NCBI GenBank assembly: GCA_900074725.1
Contig: LT598454.1
Span: 192,854 to 256,853, forward strand
DNA: 64,000 bases
Reading direction: 5' to 3'
DNA from: Lachancea dasiensis
Lineage: Eukaryota; Ascomycota; Saccharomycetes; Saccharomycetales; Saccharomycetaceae
Position 1 is the stretch's first letter, and each line of letters begins with the position of its first letter. The notes under the pieces were generated by a model. It searched no databases, was not told the DNA's origin, and saw only the letters and a list, made by a program, of their open reading frames with translations. The position numbers and the translations under genes were made by a program. Positions 31,425 to 41,448 of the stretch are shown piece by piece.

Positions 31425-32328
31425 CTCAATGCCTCGATCAATATCCACTTGAATTTGATGTTGCGTTCAATGTATGTTATGTACTATACACTCGGGATTA
31501 TTGAATTGATTATTGCTTGCGCATCTGATACGATTTTAAAGGCTGAAGTACCAGAACGAACATGCAAGAATCTTAACCTAGGCTTCAACCCTCTCCAGAT
31601 ATCCAGTCTGATGGTGTCATCGAATTCCTCAAGTAAGTTCTGAAAGCATTCACGTACTAAATAGTTATTAAATACATCGTCGACCCATCAGGAGAGATCA
31701 AAGCTTACTATCCTGGCACCGGACTGTAAAAGAGACAATTGCTTTGTACAGTTCAAAGCCCATGCTTCCATGTCATTAAGACCTCAAATAGCGAGTCTGG
31801 AGATACTTTCGAGCGGACTCTACTTGTACTATTGTCTTATTAGGAGAGTATATATGAATTACCATCTGTGTCGCACACATGCCAAAGCTACGGAGGCCGT
31901 TTTGACTCAAGTGGTAAACGATTTAAAGGAGCCAACTAGGAATCCGGGGTAGTCTGTCTCTTAAATGTTCAAAGTATTACGTCAGATGCTAACTAGCAAA
32001 TTCCTCACAAAAACTTGCCACGCTGGCGAGGGGATTCATTGCTGACTCTCTTCCATAGGTTTTCCAACGTCATAACAAAGGTGGTTTAAGCGACAAGTGT
32101 TAACTTCTAAAACGATGAGAAAATGCTTCCTATGTGTAATGCTAATTAGGTTATGTTAAAATTACATCAGGTTACAATTGACTTCCCGAGTGTAGAAGTA
32201 GCGAAGTGCTAACACTAGCAGGTTTGAAGGACACAAGATTTCACGCTCAATAGGGCATTCCTGCCACAGTTCCCGTGAAACTCATGCTCCTCAAATACTT
32301 TCAGACGCCCGATTGATATCGCGCATCT
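31425..32328. other. IST2 upstream region
   Basis: A 904-bp gap upstream of IST2 and downstream of HEK2, both on the minus strand. Only short ORFs (about 60 codons) occur; no RNA gene, repeat or named site is seen. Confidence 0.4.
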
Positions 32329-33186
32329 TCAACTCTTCTCCTCCCGTCTCTGCTTTTCAGTTTCGAGATTTTTGAGCAGCATTGTTTCGGCCAATTTCAC
32401 GCTATTTTGATTGTTGCCCGTAATAGTAAAGACACGATTATTGTCCTCATTGGGCTCGTCGCTTACAATGACTTTGGTCTTTGTATATTTGCGTAGACTG
32501 GATACTCGGTTGCCACCACGGCCCAGAAGAGCTCCTACGAACTCGACGGGGATAGTTACTTCTTTGCTAACTGAGCCTTCTTCTTGGCTCTTGGTGTGCG
32601 GGTAGTACTGTTTCTCATGAGCTGGCTTCGTTTCCTGAGAGAGAATTTCACTGATATCCACGAGACACGAGGTAATTGAACCCGGAAAGCCCTGAATCTC
32701 CACCACCCTGTCCTGGGAATCGGGTAGAAAATTCTTGGATGCCACCACCTTGACTCCATGGGTCTCTATCAACGACTTGATACGCGAGCCCTGTGTGCCA
32801 ATTATAGAGGAAACTTGTGAATTCGATACAATCAATCTGATATTACCGATCCTTTTGATGGAATCTGGGTCCTGGATCTCTGACGACGTAGGAAGAGGAA
32901 GAATGAAGTTCAAAGGCTTGTACGTGTGCACCTCTGGCTCACTATCATCTTGATTCAATATTTCTACCACATCTCCAATTGCATTGGCCACAGCCTGTGT
33001 GGAACCCGTGCAACTAAGAATGCGGTCTGAACATCCCCTTTCATGAGGCGAAATTCCGATCTTTACTTTGTTCGACTCCCGGATATTTTGAATACTTACT
33101 CCCTGTGCGCCTATGATGCGAGCAGCCTCTTTGAGAGACACTAGGACCCTGTGAGTACTTAGGCCTGGGGCTTCGAGTTCTGTCAT
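32329..33186 (-). CDS. HEK2: Hek2 (Khd1), triple-KH RNA-binding protein
   Basis: A 285-residue protein with three KH domains at about 12-78, 116-181 and 208-273. Their GXXG loops are IIGAQG, IIGTQG and LLGRGG. Conserved stretches [19 protein letters not shown] and [20 protein letters not shown] match S. cerevisiae Hek2. Hek2 binds CNN-repeat mRNAs, represses translation of ASH1 mRNA during transport to the bud tip, and affects telomere position effect. This protein is shorter than S. cerevisiae (381), lacking most of its long N-terminal and C-terminal low-complexity tails. The ATG at 33186 is the first in frame; it begins [21 protein letters not shown]. Confidence 0.94.
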   Translation of the reverse strand: MTELEAPGLSTHRVLVSLKEAARIIGAQGVSIQNIRESNKVKIGISPHERGCSDRILSCTGSTQAVANAIGDVVEILNQDDSEPEVHTYKPLNFILPLPTSSEIQDPDSIKRIGNIRLIVSNSQVSSIIGTQGSRIKSLIETHGVKVVASKNFLPDSQDRVVEIQGFPGSITSCLVDISEILSQETKPAHEKQYYPHTKSQEEGSVSKEVTIPVEFVGALLGRGGNRVSSLRKYTKTKVIVSDEPNEDNNRVFTITGNNQNSVKLAETMLLKNLETEKQRREEKS

Positions 33187-33687
33187 TGGTGGTGTTTGTA
33201 GTTGTTGAAGGTCAGTTAGGAGCGACAAGCTATCGTTATAGGTGAGTGTAATTTACATACCATCTTGTTTCGTATCTAATTATATATTCTCAGCTTGAAG
33301 GAAATCTCAAGGTAGTGCAGCAAATTCATCTCTAAGTAATCCGCAAGCGTTTAGGCTTCCCTAACTGCTTAAACGCTCAGTACGCCTCTAGCCCTTATTC
33401 GAAAATTTGTGTCTCTTTTTTTTGTCTGCAAACCAAATGATATTTTAGGGCATTGCTTCTCGAGGTCAAATAAAAACGCGAGCCCAAGAATTTATTCGAC
33501 TTAGTATTTGACAACAACATGCCGCTATTCCTCAAACAGTTCACTGGTTGGGAATTATCATAAACGTTGGTATTGTTTTCACAATTCAACACATACGTCA
33601 CAAATGATGTTTTGTTTTTAAAGCATGATGAACTTCAAAAGGTAAACAAGAGCAGCATCGACAGCTCACTGAGGTACGCTAGCCGGA
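33187..33687. promoter_or_regulatory. Divergent HEK2 / SHE1 intergenic region
   Basis: A 501-bp gap between divergent genes, presumably with both promoters. Nothing else is recognised. Confidence 0.4.
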
Positions 33688-34590
33688 ATGGCGTACCATG
33701 ACCAAGTTATTGATGAATTGGGAGTGTCAAAAATTCTAGGTCACTCAGTGCTCACAGAGCTGGACCTGAGAGCCACCAACAAAGCCACTAATCTAGGTGT
33801 CGATGCATCGCCTAAAGTGGGGGGTTTTAGCGGACTAGAAGCGAACAGATACGAGTCTACTCATACCAACGACTTTCAACGTATGGAGTCTATTCAAAGC
33901 CATTACGCTGCTCAAAAAACACCGGTGGCTTACCCACAACCCGGAAAGCCTGCTGCTGGGACCAGTGTAGGCGAACCTACGATGGTGGACACCCTGGAAA
34001 CTCCGAAGCGGGTGCACGAAGGGTCTTCGAAAAGTACCAGCAAGCGTAGACGTGACCTAAATGGTGGGGCTCGAGACAATGATTCAGCCGTTTATAGTCC
34101 AGTGTCAGATGTCACCCGCAGAATACGAAGACTACGAGTAAGAAGTCAACAGCAGACCCCACGCGAGAACCAAGCTAAGATCAACGCCGTACGAAATACT
34201 CCTCTTTCTGGCCCACCCCCTTCACAACTGGTATTTGACGGAAAGCCACAGGCGACTTTTGCAAAACCGACGTTCACATCCATTAATCGAGAAAGCAAGC
34301 CTGGCGCCATTTTTTCGCGGCTTAAGAAAACAGAAGAGTCGGATAAAACAAGGGCATTCCGACGTGGAACAGCAAGGAACCAACTGTTGCAAAATGCGGC
34401 GTCCGCGACCCAATCCACTACGAACATGGCTCCAAGTTCTGTTTTCCAGCGGCTGTATACCCAAAGTACAATTTCCAGATCCAATTCAAGCAACACTATT
34501 AGCCATACTCTGGATTCTCAAAAATTGATTCCGAATAGTAAGGCTACCTTACCCAAAAAACGAACGTCATACCGAAATCCCAGACAATGA
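33688..34590 (+). CDS. SHE1: She1-like spindle microtubule-associated protein, probable frame break near the 3' end
   Basis: A 300-residue basic, Ser/Thr-rich, mostly disordered protein between HEK2 and the ADP/ATP carrier, the exact position of SHE1 (YBL031W). Sequence alone identifies it weakly: SKRRRDLNGG, a Ser-Pro site (YSPVSD) and several FxRLY/FSRLKK-type motifs fit the family. She1 binds spindle microtubules and inhibits dynein-dynactin. The annotated frame ends YRNPRQ at 34588-34590. A second frame is open from 34542 to 34733 and continues past that stop for 49 codons with the same Ser/Lys/Arg-rich character, ending PSWR. A one-base change in the A6 run at 34555-34560 would connect them and give about 349 residues (S. 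cerevisiae 338). Either the sequence has a homopolymer error or the gene truly ends early. Confidence 0.8.
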   Translation: MAYHDQVIDELGVSKILGHSVLTELDLRATNKATNLGVDASPKVGGFSGLEANRYESTHTNDFQRMESIQSHYAAQKTPVAYPQPGKPAAGTSVGEPTMVDTLETPKRVHEGSSKSTSKRRRDLNGGARDNDSAVYSPVSDVTRRIRRLRVRSQQQTPRENQAKINAVRNTPLSGPPPSQLVFDGKPQATFAKPTFTSINRESKPGAIFSRLKKTEESDKTRAFRRGTARNQLLQNAASATQSTTNMAPSSVFQRLYTQSTISRSNSSNTISHTLDSQKLIPNSKATLPKKRTSYRNPRQ

Positions 34591-35047
34591 AAAGTCTGCG
34601 GATAGATGAAGTGAATCCAAAGCGCTCCATCCTAAGGTCCCGATCCAGTTATTCTATTGCGGTAAACGAATCTAAAACTGATTTCAAGCAATCTAAAACA
34701 TCTCAAACAACCGCAAGCAAACCATCCTGGCGATAATAACGAAGAGACGAAACAATTCACTTCACACAATATTAGATTTGTGCGAGCTTGAAAGCGGTAA
34801 ATATAATAATAGTGATAGCGACCACAAATCACCATTTTTAAAGCAAAGCGCCCCACAGACAATTAATTTGATTTAAAATCTTAGTCTTGAATTGATCAAA
34901 AACTATATACGATATCCAAGAATAGTATTACTTACAAAATTTGCACAACTCCGTTTTAATGTGAATTTATGCTCTAGTACATGGAGTGTGCGGGATGTGT
35001 ATTATCGAAATTTAAAGCTTATGGTATTTGTGATTTTATCAGCAAGC
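34591..35047. other. SHE1 / ADP-ATP carrier convergent gap
   Basis: A 457-bp gap between convergent genes. Its first 146 bp (34591-34736) are an open continuation in another frame of SHE1, as described there. The rest is A/T-rich 3'-UTR-type sequence. Confidence 0.5.
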
Positions 35048-35962
35048 TTAGAATTTCTTACCGAACAAGATCATTTGCAATTGGTCGTACATGGAAATGA
35101 CACCGGCACCGGCAACACCTCTTAGAATGTTGGCACCGCAACCCTTGAACAAAGAGGCAACACCTTCAGCGGCAACAATCTTGGTGAAAGCGTCGAAAGC
35201 ACCCTTGTACTTGATGGCTTGACCAGAAGTCATCATCATTCTTCTTCTAACAGTGTCCAATGGGTAAGAAGCAGTGGAAGCACCGGTGGTGACGGCCCAA
35301 CCCAATAGGAAAGAAGCCAAGAAAGAACCTTCCAAGTTACCAGTCAACAACAAAGGCTTTAGGGAGTCGTAACCACCGAAGTACAAACCTCTGTAGACAA
35401 CAATACCAACAACAGAAGGCAAGAAACCTCTGTACAAACCAGCAATACCGTCGGAAGCCAAAGTCTTCTTGTAGACATCGACTAGACCGTTGAATTGACG
35501 TTCACCACCCTTCTTGGCACCCTTGGAGTCAGCGGCCAATCTGGTTCTGGCGTAATCCAAAGAGTAAACGAACATCAAAGACAAACCACCAGCGGCACCA
35601 CCGGAAGCCAAGTTACCGGCAAACCACTTGGCGTAACCTTCCTCCTTCTTGAAACCGAACAAGGACTTGATCTTGTCCTTGAAAGCAAAGTTCAAAGCTT
35701 GGGTTGGGAAGTAACGGATAACGTTGGCGGTGTTACCTCTCCAGAAAGAAGCGACACCTTCGTTGGCAGCGGTTCTGGTGAAACATTCACCAATACCGGT
35801 GTAACGTCTGTCCAAAGAACCTTGCTTGATCATCTCGTCTTGGTTTTGGATCAAAAGCTTGACTCTCTCGATTGGAGCAGCGGCAGTCTTGGAGACGGCG
35901 GCGGAAACACCGCCCATGAGGAAGTCAACGGCAAAGTTGGATTGCTTCTTAGTTTCAGACAT
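35048..35962 (-). CDS. PET9: Mitochondrial ADP/ATP carrier
   Basis: A 304-residue carrier of the SLC25 family (S. cerevisiae Aac2 318, Aac3 307). It has three repeats, each with a PX[DE]XX[KR] signature: PIERVK, SLDYAR (the variant usual in repeat 2 of AACs) and PLDTVR. The AAC-specific RRRMMM hexapeptide is present. The protein exchanges cytosolic ADP for matrix ATP and is inserted through TIM22, to which Tim12 (1.3 kb) belongs. Codon use is extremely biased, as expected for one of the most abundant mitochondrial proteins. The start at 35962 ([10 protein letters not shown]) matches the family; an in-frame extension upstream has no resemblance. A single gene here corresponds to the S. cerevisiae AAC3 and PET9 pair. 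Confidence 0.97.
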   Translation of the reverse strand: MSETKKQSNFAVDFLMGGVSAAVSKTAAAPIERVKLLIQNQDEMIKQGSLDRRYTGIGECFTRTAANEGVASFWRGNTANVIRYFPTQALNFAFKDKIKSLFGFKKEEGYAKWFAGNLASGGAAGGLSLMFVYSLDYARTRLAADSKGAKKGGERQFNGLVDVYKKTLASDGIAGLYRGFLPSVVGIVVYRGLYFGGYDSLKPLLLTGNLEGSFLASFLLGWAVTTGASTASYPLDTVRRRMMMTSGQAIKYKGAFDAFTKIVAAEGVASLFKGCGANILRGVAGAGVISMYDQLQMILFGKKF

Positions 35963-36181
35963 ATTTGGTATTAATGACAGATCTGGGAGTAAAAACTGTG
36001 GCAAGAAGCACTTAAAATAACTCTGAAACAGTTTAGAAGATGGTTCCAAATCGCTGCTGTTTCGTCCTTCTTTTATATTATTTTCGCATTGACCGGGGAA
36101 TCTAAGAAAGAAATGTGAAAAAATTTGATGTCGATTAAAATTTTCGTGCGGGTAACGGTAGAAACGAAATGGAGCAATCCT

Positions 36182-36186
36182 ATTGG
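36182..36186 (-). promoter_or_regulatory. CCAAT box upstream of the ADP/ATP carrier
   Basis: On the minus strand a CCAAT pentamer lies about 220 bp upstream of the carrier ATG, within sequence reading CCAGCCAATAGG. CCAAT is the Hap2/3/4/5 core that drives respiratory genes, including ADP/ATP carriers. Confidence 0.4.
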
Positions 36187-36363
36187 CTGGAAGTGCATAA
36201 ATCGCGTCAGTCTGGCGCGAACGTTTTGCCAGTGCGTATTTGGGGCCCTCGCGACTGTGTTTATGCGGAAGATGGAGACGTGGAGTGTTCGGACAATTAC
36301 TGAGCATACTTGCTAGTCTACGTTTGGCTTTATGGAAATTTGAGTGTGTGGACAAGTTAGTCT

Positions 36364-36654
36364 TTAGTTTTGTGTATCTATATGTTTATTCCTTTCGAAA
36401 CTGTTTACGCTATCCACTGCAGCCTTCATGTACGGCACGTCAGTACTGGCAAAGCTTTGTTTGGGACTGTTTTCTGGTGTTTTTACATTGATCTTTTCAG
36501 CGAGACCTAACGTCCCTAGCGTCGATGTGGTACCCGGTTGAAATTTTGGTAGTTTGCGATCAGCACGCGACTGGGTTTTTGGGTTGAGCGGTGTCTGTTC
36601 CATATGTGACACTTTATTCTCTTGTCGATTTCTGATGAAACCAAATATCATCAT
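36364..36654 (-). CDS. Small uncharacterised protein, positional match to YBL029C-A
   Basis: A 96-residue hydrophilic, basic protein starting [14 protein letters not shown], with a Pro/Lys/Ser-rich middle ([18 protein letters not shown]) and no membrane segment or known domain. It lies next to the ADP/ATP carrier gene on the same strand, exactly where S. cerevisiae has YBL029C-A (94 residues, unknown function, reported at the cell periphery). Size, strand and position agree; I could not verify sequence identity. An ACGCGT hexamer lies 17 bp upstream of the ATG, though so close that it may be in the leader. Confidence 0.65.
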   Translation of the reverse strand: MMIFGFIRNRQENKVSHMEQTPLNPKTQSRADRKLPKFQPGTTSTLGTLGLAEKINVKTPENSPKQSFASTDVPYMKAAVDSVNSFERNKHIDTQN

Positions 36655-36729
36655 TTACTAATGTGTCGCGACGCGTTGGTACAAAGTGAGCATCTGCCAC
36701 AGCTCACAGACAGATGACAGAGAAACTAT

Positions 36730-37626
36730 TGAGGCGAATCTGATTCATTAGTAGAAAGCTTACTAAATTTGTCTTGTAAGTCGGACAGTCATTATAAGAT
36801 GAGTAACTTGGGTCTAGGGAATTCTATTTATCTCTCCGTAATCATTTTAGGCATTAGAGTTGAACAAGAGCCTGGCATTTATATAATTCTCACTCGGTGA
36901 CTCGGGTCAACACAATGATTGATCACCCATTCTAGATCATTCTATTGCCCAAGGTTTATGGCTTCAATGCCATACGCTACCGATAACTTATCAATGGCTA
37001 ATCCCATGGGACAACAGTTGTTCTCTTCGGTTTGTCTTAGCTTCTAACTCGATTTGTATGGCTCTGTTGTGTACTATCATTCTGTACCACTGTGTCACAT
37101 ATTTACTGACCCTGATTATGCGATTAGGCGCACTTCACCATCAGTTTCTCACATTATTATTGAGGCGAATCTGATTCATCAGTAGAAAGCTTACTAAATT
37201 TGTCTTGTAAGTCGAACATAGTCATTGTAAGATGAGTAACTTGGATCTAGGGAATTCTACTTATCTCTCCGTGATTATTTTAGGCATTAGAGTTGGTTCA
37301 GTTACCTGAACAAAAGCCTGGTATTTATACAATTCTCACTCGGTGACTCTGGTCAACATATTTATTAATCACCAATTCTAGATCATTCTATTGCCCAAGG
37401 ATTACGGCTTCAATGCCGTACACTACCGATAACTTATCAATGGCCAATCCTATTGGACAATAGTTGTTCTCTTCGGTTTGTCTTAGCTTGTAGCTCTATT
37501 TGTATGGCCTTGATTGTGTACTATCATTCTGTACCACTGTGTCACATATTCACTGACGCTGATTATGCGATTAGACGCACATCACCATCAGTTTATTCAT
37601 ATTATTCCCAACAATTATTCCCAACA
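36730..37626 (-). mobile_element. Ty1/copia-type solo LTR (outer copy, interrupted by another LTR)
   Basis: Read on the minus strand the element starts TGTTGGG and ends CGCCTCA, the TG...CA termini of a Ty1/copia LTR. Its sequence is 36730-37160 plus 37619-37626, about 440 bp in all, split by the inner copy near its terminal end. No internal retrotransposon sequence is present, so it is a solo LTR left by recombination. No target duplication remains at its outer edges (ACTAT against GAAGC), which suggests it is the older insertion. It is a fossil. Confidence 0.85.
37161..37613 (-). mobile_element. Ty1/copia-type solo LTR (inner copy) with ATTAT target duplication
   Basis: A 453-bp LTR of the same family and orientation as the outer copy. 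It is flanked by perfect 5-bp direct repeats ATTAT (37156-37160 and 37614-37618), and the remaining TCCCAACA end of the outer copy follows. This shows it inserted into the outer LTR eight bases from its end. The intact duplication suggests a younger event. No internal element sequence remains. Confidence 0.88.
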
Positions 37627-38418
37627 GAAGCGTATAGGACCGAGTATGCGGCCTCCAAGCTGTTTGGTGCTATATAACATGGTCATGTAGATTAACGATG
37701 AAATCAGTAGTTATGTTGGCGGGGTTCACTGCAATGCCGATGACGGTGTAGTGTAAAGCGATGTGGTATCTGGATGGTGTCAAATTCAAACGGCAACGGA
37801 CGTGTGAATCGGGTGGGCGTCAAGTTGGTGTTACTTAGGCATACCTTATCAAGCTCAATGTCAAATTCCATTCATACAGCGGTTAGTGGTGAGCAATTTC
37901 AAAAAACCCCAGATTCGATTCCCTGTGGTCCGTGAAGTAGCTATGATTTTTCATTCTCCATGTGTACATGACCGTCAAACTATAAAGTGTAATATTATAT
38001 GCTGTCTATGAAACCTTCCGTGATAGGATTGAAAGACCTCCGTCATTTTTTTACGTCTTAACAATTTTCTTTTAACAATTATTGTCCATTTACCAACATT
38101 CGCCAATAACGGCAGGTTTACCACAGGGTTTCATAAGGGCAGCCAAGTCGGTGAAGCCACATAACTTAAAGCACTCAGTTCTCAGTTCAGTAACACCACC
38201 AATCTATCTCCCGGGTGGTCAGCAGTGAGAACACTTTACAGAAGCTTGTTGTGAGCGAATAGTATCTCTTAGTACGGATCAATAAGATCATCTCAGAACC
38301 TAAGGGCATCATATCTATCTGTTATCAACCCCGGCTTGAAAGCTAAGCGTCAAAGCCCTTGACTTCAGGCAACTTCCCACCTTCCGCCCCATATTTGGTA
38401 CAGTAATACGCAGAGTCT

Positions 38419-41058
38419 ATGAATGAGGATCAGCAGCGTAAGAGGGTGTCCAAAGCCTGCGACGCATGTCGCTCAAAAAAAATCAAATGTGATGGCACAG
38501 AACCTTGCTTCCACTGTATTAAAGTGGGCTGTGCTTGTACGTACTCCCATGTGGTAAAGAAAAGGTTGAAACCTCCGACCCGTATCTCGAATCGAAAAAT
38601 AATGTCGGACTTATCGGATCGTTTAACTAGGTTGGAAGATATTTTAACGCAAATTCGAGATGGATCTGCTAGCTCCGAATCAAGCAGTGCGACATTGGTA
38701 GATGAATCAGCGTTGCTCAATGTAGAAAGTCAACATGTGAGCGCGGAAAGTCTATCGGCGTCTGAGAGCGATAGCGGTACCGACACAATAGAGTCCGATG
38801 GCACACTTTCTACCCGCGTCCCTGGCCGAACTTCGGAGGTCGACCTATGTGGTGGCTGGGATACTGGTACATGCTGCGCCCCTAAAGGCAGTGCTGGTAT
38901 AGGACCTGGATCAGTCTCCTCGACTGTGAAAGACGGCGAAGATATGGCTCATTCTTCGCTGGATCCAAACAAATGCGAACACTATCTAAATGCTTATTCT
39001 GCCTTTTCTCTTTTCACACGCAGGGGTCTGTACTGGGTCCACCAAAAATTGAATGGTGGCTCGGACCTGATGGGCAGTCTCATTCAAGTCAAGGCAGCTA
39101 TTTGTTCCAATAATTTTATCAACTTCGACCTCTACTTTGATAGAATCGGACTCATAGATACGTATGATTTCCCTTCCACCGACACATGTGAAACCCTTTT
39201 CCAAAATTTTTTAACATACGCGGTTCCCGTTGCACCTTTGGACATTGAGAGTGAAATTCCTGCGATCAAAGAGAAATTCGACTTGTCACCAAGAACTCTG
39301 AATTACTCGGAACTTTTTTTGGTCAACACAGTGCTATTGATCGGATCCACCATTGAGTGTCAAAAGCTCTCCATAAAGAATGAAAACAACGCTAGATGGC
39401 TTATGATTCAGACGCAGATGATGCTTAAAACCCTTCAACTGTACCAACAGACGAGTCTGACATTCGCAAATGACACCCTTTTGTATATAAAAGGCGTCTT
39501 TTTGTTTTGCTGGCAAGTTGAAAACTCCCCCACTCCCCAACTGGCCTATCTATTTTTGTCCACAGCCGTTCGTTTAGCACAAGAAATAGGCTTACATTTG
39601 AGAGAGTCATACCAAGCACTTACTGATTCGAAGGAGGCTTCAGCTCGACATAGCTTGTGGCAAAGTCTGTACCGTTATGATATTTATATTTCCATTCGCA
39701 CCGGTAAACCAACTTCGATTCACGACGAAGACACTAGTGTACTGGATGATTGGGATTATTATCGGTATATGAATGCTAACCTCAAGGGGACTAAGTTGGA
39801 TCTACAATCCACTTCAGATCCTTACGATTCTAAGAATTGGCTAAGTGAGCTGGATTCCAACCTTAGGGTTTCTTGTTTCAAATCGAGGGAAAGCTTGAAT
39901 TTTGCCCTGAAGTATTATGAATTAAAATTGGGCCAGAATTCTAGTAAGAGCTACAAGTTTTTACTCACTTGCCGAGCATTGGCAGAATCTAATTACAAAA
40001 GACGGGCCGCGTTAGTTGAAAAACTGAATCGCGGCTTAGATGAATGGCGTTCGACCGTTCCATCATTTTTAAAGGTTGCGAACTGCTTAGACGATATGAG
40101 TAAGCTGGATAATATACTCGAAAACATGCCTGAAAGGTCTCCAGAGAGTGGCCCTTGGACCTCTGTTAAGTCATCGGTGGCCTCTCTAAAATTAAGGATA
40201 CTTAACTTGGAGACAGAATATTATTTGAGCATGTTGTACACTAATTGTGTTCTATATCGAACACCATGGAATAAAGATAGTCTATTTCATTCATCAGGCA
40301 GAGACCTCCGGCCCACTAAAGATGACAGGTGTGCGTTTGCCGCTAGAATGATGTTGAAGTTGGCTCAAGCCACCATTGAGACACAGAATCCCAGCACAAC
40401 CCTTCGAGGAAACATCCTTTATTCTTTTTTCAGTGGTTTTTTGAACTTATTTTATCGTTGCATCGAAAATTGTACAGCAGCGAAGGAAGACCTGCGTCTT
40501 TTGTACGATACCACTTTATTGGTGAACGAAACCGCCAAGAGCCAGAGAAACATACACTCCCTGAAGTGGACTGTAGTTGTGTTTACATGCTTGAGTTTCT
40601 TGAAGCTGGGGGTGCTGAACTTCCAGGCAGAGACCAATGATGAATCGCTAACGATCGATCCTGATGTTATACAAAACGAACTGAAAGCTCTGCTGGCGAT
40701 TTTGGCCGTACAGCCTCAGGAGACATTGTTGCAATTACGAATTATCGACGAGTTCCACAATAATTTGAGAAGCGTAATTCCCGAACAAATTAGCAGAACT
40801 GATCTCGAAAATGGTGCACCTCGATCCCTCAGTAGCTGGGTGGATGGTGATTTGCAAGCCTCTCCATTGATCAGCAAAATGGACGCGGGCCTTGCTCCCG
40901 AAGAGTCATTAGGAACGTTGCTGAACGACATTTATGGTCTGGCGCCCAATCAAGTCGGCAACGAAGAGGTCGGTGCCGGAGGCCAGGATTTTGACTTCAC
41001 CCAGTTTTTTGCCGCAGATGACCTACCTTTCGAGCGCCGCTCAATGTTTCATTTCTAG
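38419..41058 (+). CDS. Zn2Cys6 fungal transcription factor, unassigned
   Basis: An 879-residue binuclear zinc cluster regulator. The DNA-binding domain is at the N-terminus: C14, C17, C24, C30, C33 and C40 in the exact CX2CX6CX5CX2CX6C spacing. A basic linker (KKRLKPPTR) and a short coiled coil (SDLSDRLTRLEDILTQI, residues about 60-78) for dimerisation follow. An acidic Ser-rich region covers 80-180, and the fungal-specific middle homology region lies at roughly 240-480, with STAVRLAQEIGLHL. The C-terminus is acidic with FDFTQFF, which could activate transcription. I cannot match it to one S. cerevisiae gene, and none is known to me at this syntenic position. It sits beside solo LTRs, so it may be a lineage-specific arrival or a gene lost elsewhere. 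Confidence 0.9.
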   Translation: MNEDQQRKRVSKACDACRSKKIKCDGTEPCFHCIKVGCACTYSHVVKKRLKPPTRISNRKIMSDLSDRLTRLEDILTQIRDGSASSESSSATLVDESALLNVESQHVSAESLSASESDSGTDTIESDGTLSTRVPGRTSEVDLCGGWDTGTCCAPKGSAGIGPGSVSSTVKDGEDMAHSSLDPNKCEHYLNAYSAFSLFTRRGLYWVHQKLNGGSDLMGSLIQVKAAICSNNFINFDLYFDRIGLIDTYDFPSTDTCETLFQNFLTYAVPVAPLDIESEIPAIKEKFDLSPRTLNYSELFLVNTVLLIGSTIECQKLSIKNENNARWLMIQTQMMLKTLQLYQQTSLTFANDTLLYIKGVFLFCWQVENSPTPQLAYLFLSTAVRLAQEIGLHLRESYQALTDSKEASARHSLWQSLYRYDIYISIRTGKPTSIHDEDTSVLDDWDYYRYMNANLKGTKLDLQSTSDPYDSKNWLSELDSNLRVSCFKSRESLNFALKYYELKLGQNSSKSYKFLLTCRALAESNYKRRAALVEKLNRGLDEWRSTVPSFLKVANCLDDMSKLDNILENMPERSPESGPWTSVKSSVASLKLRILNLETEYYLSMLYTNCVLYRTPWNKDSLFHSSGRDLRPTKDDRCAFAARMMLKLAQATIETQNPSTTLRGNILYSFFSGFLNLFYRCIENCTAAKEDLRLLYDTTLLVNETAKSQRNIHSLKWTVVVFTCLSFLKLGVLNFQAETNDESLTIDPDVIQNELKALLAILAVQPQETLLQLRIIDEFHNNLRSVIPEQISRTDLENGAPRSLSSWVDGDLQASPLISKMDAGLAPEESLGTLLNDIYGLAPNQVGNEEVGAGGQDFDFTQFFAADDLPFERRSMFHF

Positions 41059-41160
41059 CGCTCGCCTTGACACGTGAATATAATTACAGTTATAAATGTT
41101 ACTATAAGAAATGGGCCGCCACCTTCCAACAAACCTCGCTTCTTATCCATTTCTTCAGGT

Positions 41161-41448
41161 CTATGAGCCCACCTTGCCCTGCTGTATGTTTGCTTGTTCT
41201 CGAACAACTTTTTGGAGCTGTTCCTCGTTCTTGAAATCTTGTCGCCAATTGCAGACAGGGCACACCAGTTGCTTACCGAAGAAGATTGGAAAGAGCGGGA
41301 TAAACCAGAAAGCAATGAACTCGCGTCTTTTCACTGGGCGTACGCTGTAGTTGTGACAGTTCGGGCAATACAACGAATTGTACTGAGCAGATTGCTCATA
41401 TTCCTTGTCCCAGTCCTTTTTCCCGAAAACAATAGGCACAAACGACAT
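41161..41448 (-). CDS. Zinc-ribbon protein, positional match to YBR085C-A
   Basis: A 95-residue protein with a zinc ribbon made of CPNC (C28, C31) and CPVC (C63, C66). Between the two pairs is a hydrophobic segment (FIAFWFIPLFPIFFG), which may dip into a membrane or pack in the core. The pattern is that of a small conserved fungal zinc-ribbon family of unknown function. Its place near the ADP/ATP carrier fits S. cerevisiae YBR085C-A (85 residues); I recall that protein only in outline, so the assignment rests mainly on position and size. It converges on the Zn2Cys6 gene with a 102-bp gap. Confidence 0.75.
   Translation of the reverse strand: MSFVPIVFGKKDWDKEYEQSAQYNSLYCPNCHNYSVRPVKRREFIAFWFIPLFPIFFGKQLVCPVCNWRQDFKNEEQLQKVVREQANIQQGKVGS

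Larger units (their letters stand above)
36655..38418. other. LTR-bearing intergenic region upstream of the Zn2Cys6 gene
   Basis: A 1.76-kb gap. The first half is occupied by nested solo LTRs (36730-37626). The remainder (37627-38418) is unique sequence and presumably contains the promoter of the Zn2Cys6 gene. A short box-B-like stretch near 37910 was considered and rejected as a tRNA. Confidence 0.5.

Noticed and set aside
36364-36491. Plus-strand ORFs opposite the YBL029C-A-like gene
   Set aside because: They are antisense shadows with leucine/phenylalanine-rich random composition; the minus-strand ORF has the matching position and size.
37870-37940. Possible tRNA relic with a GATTCGATTCC box-B-like stretch
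   Set aside because: No acceptor or anticodon stem can be drawn, and the T arm does not pair with a seven-base loop.
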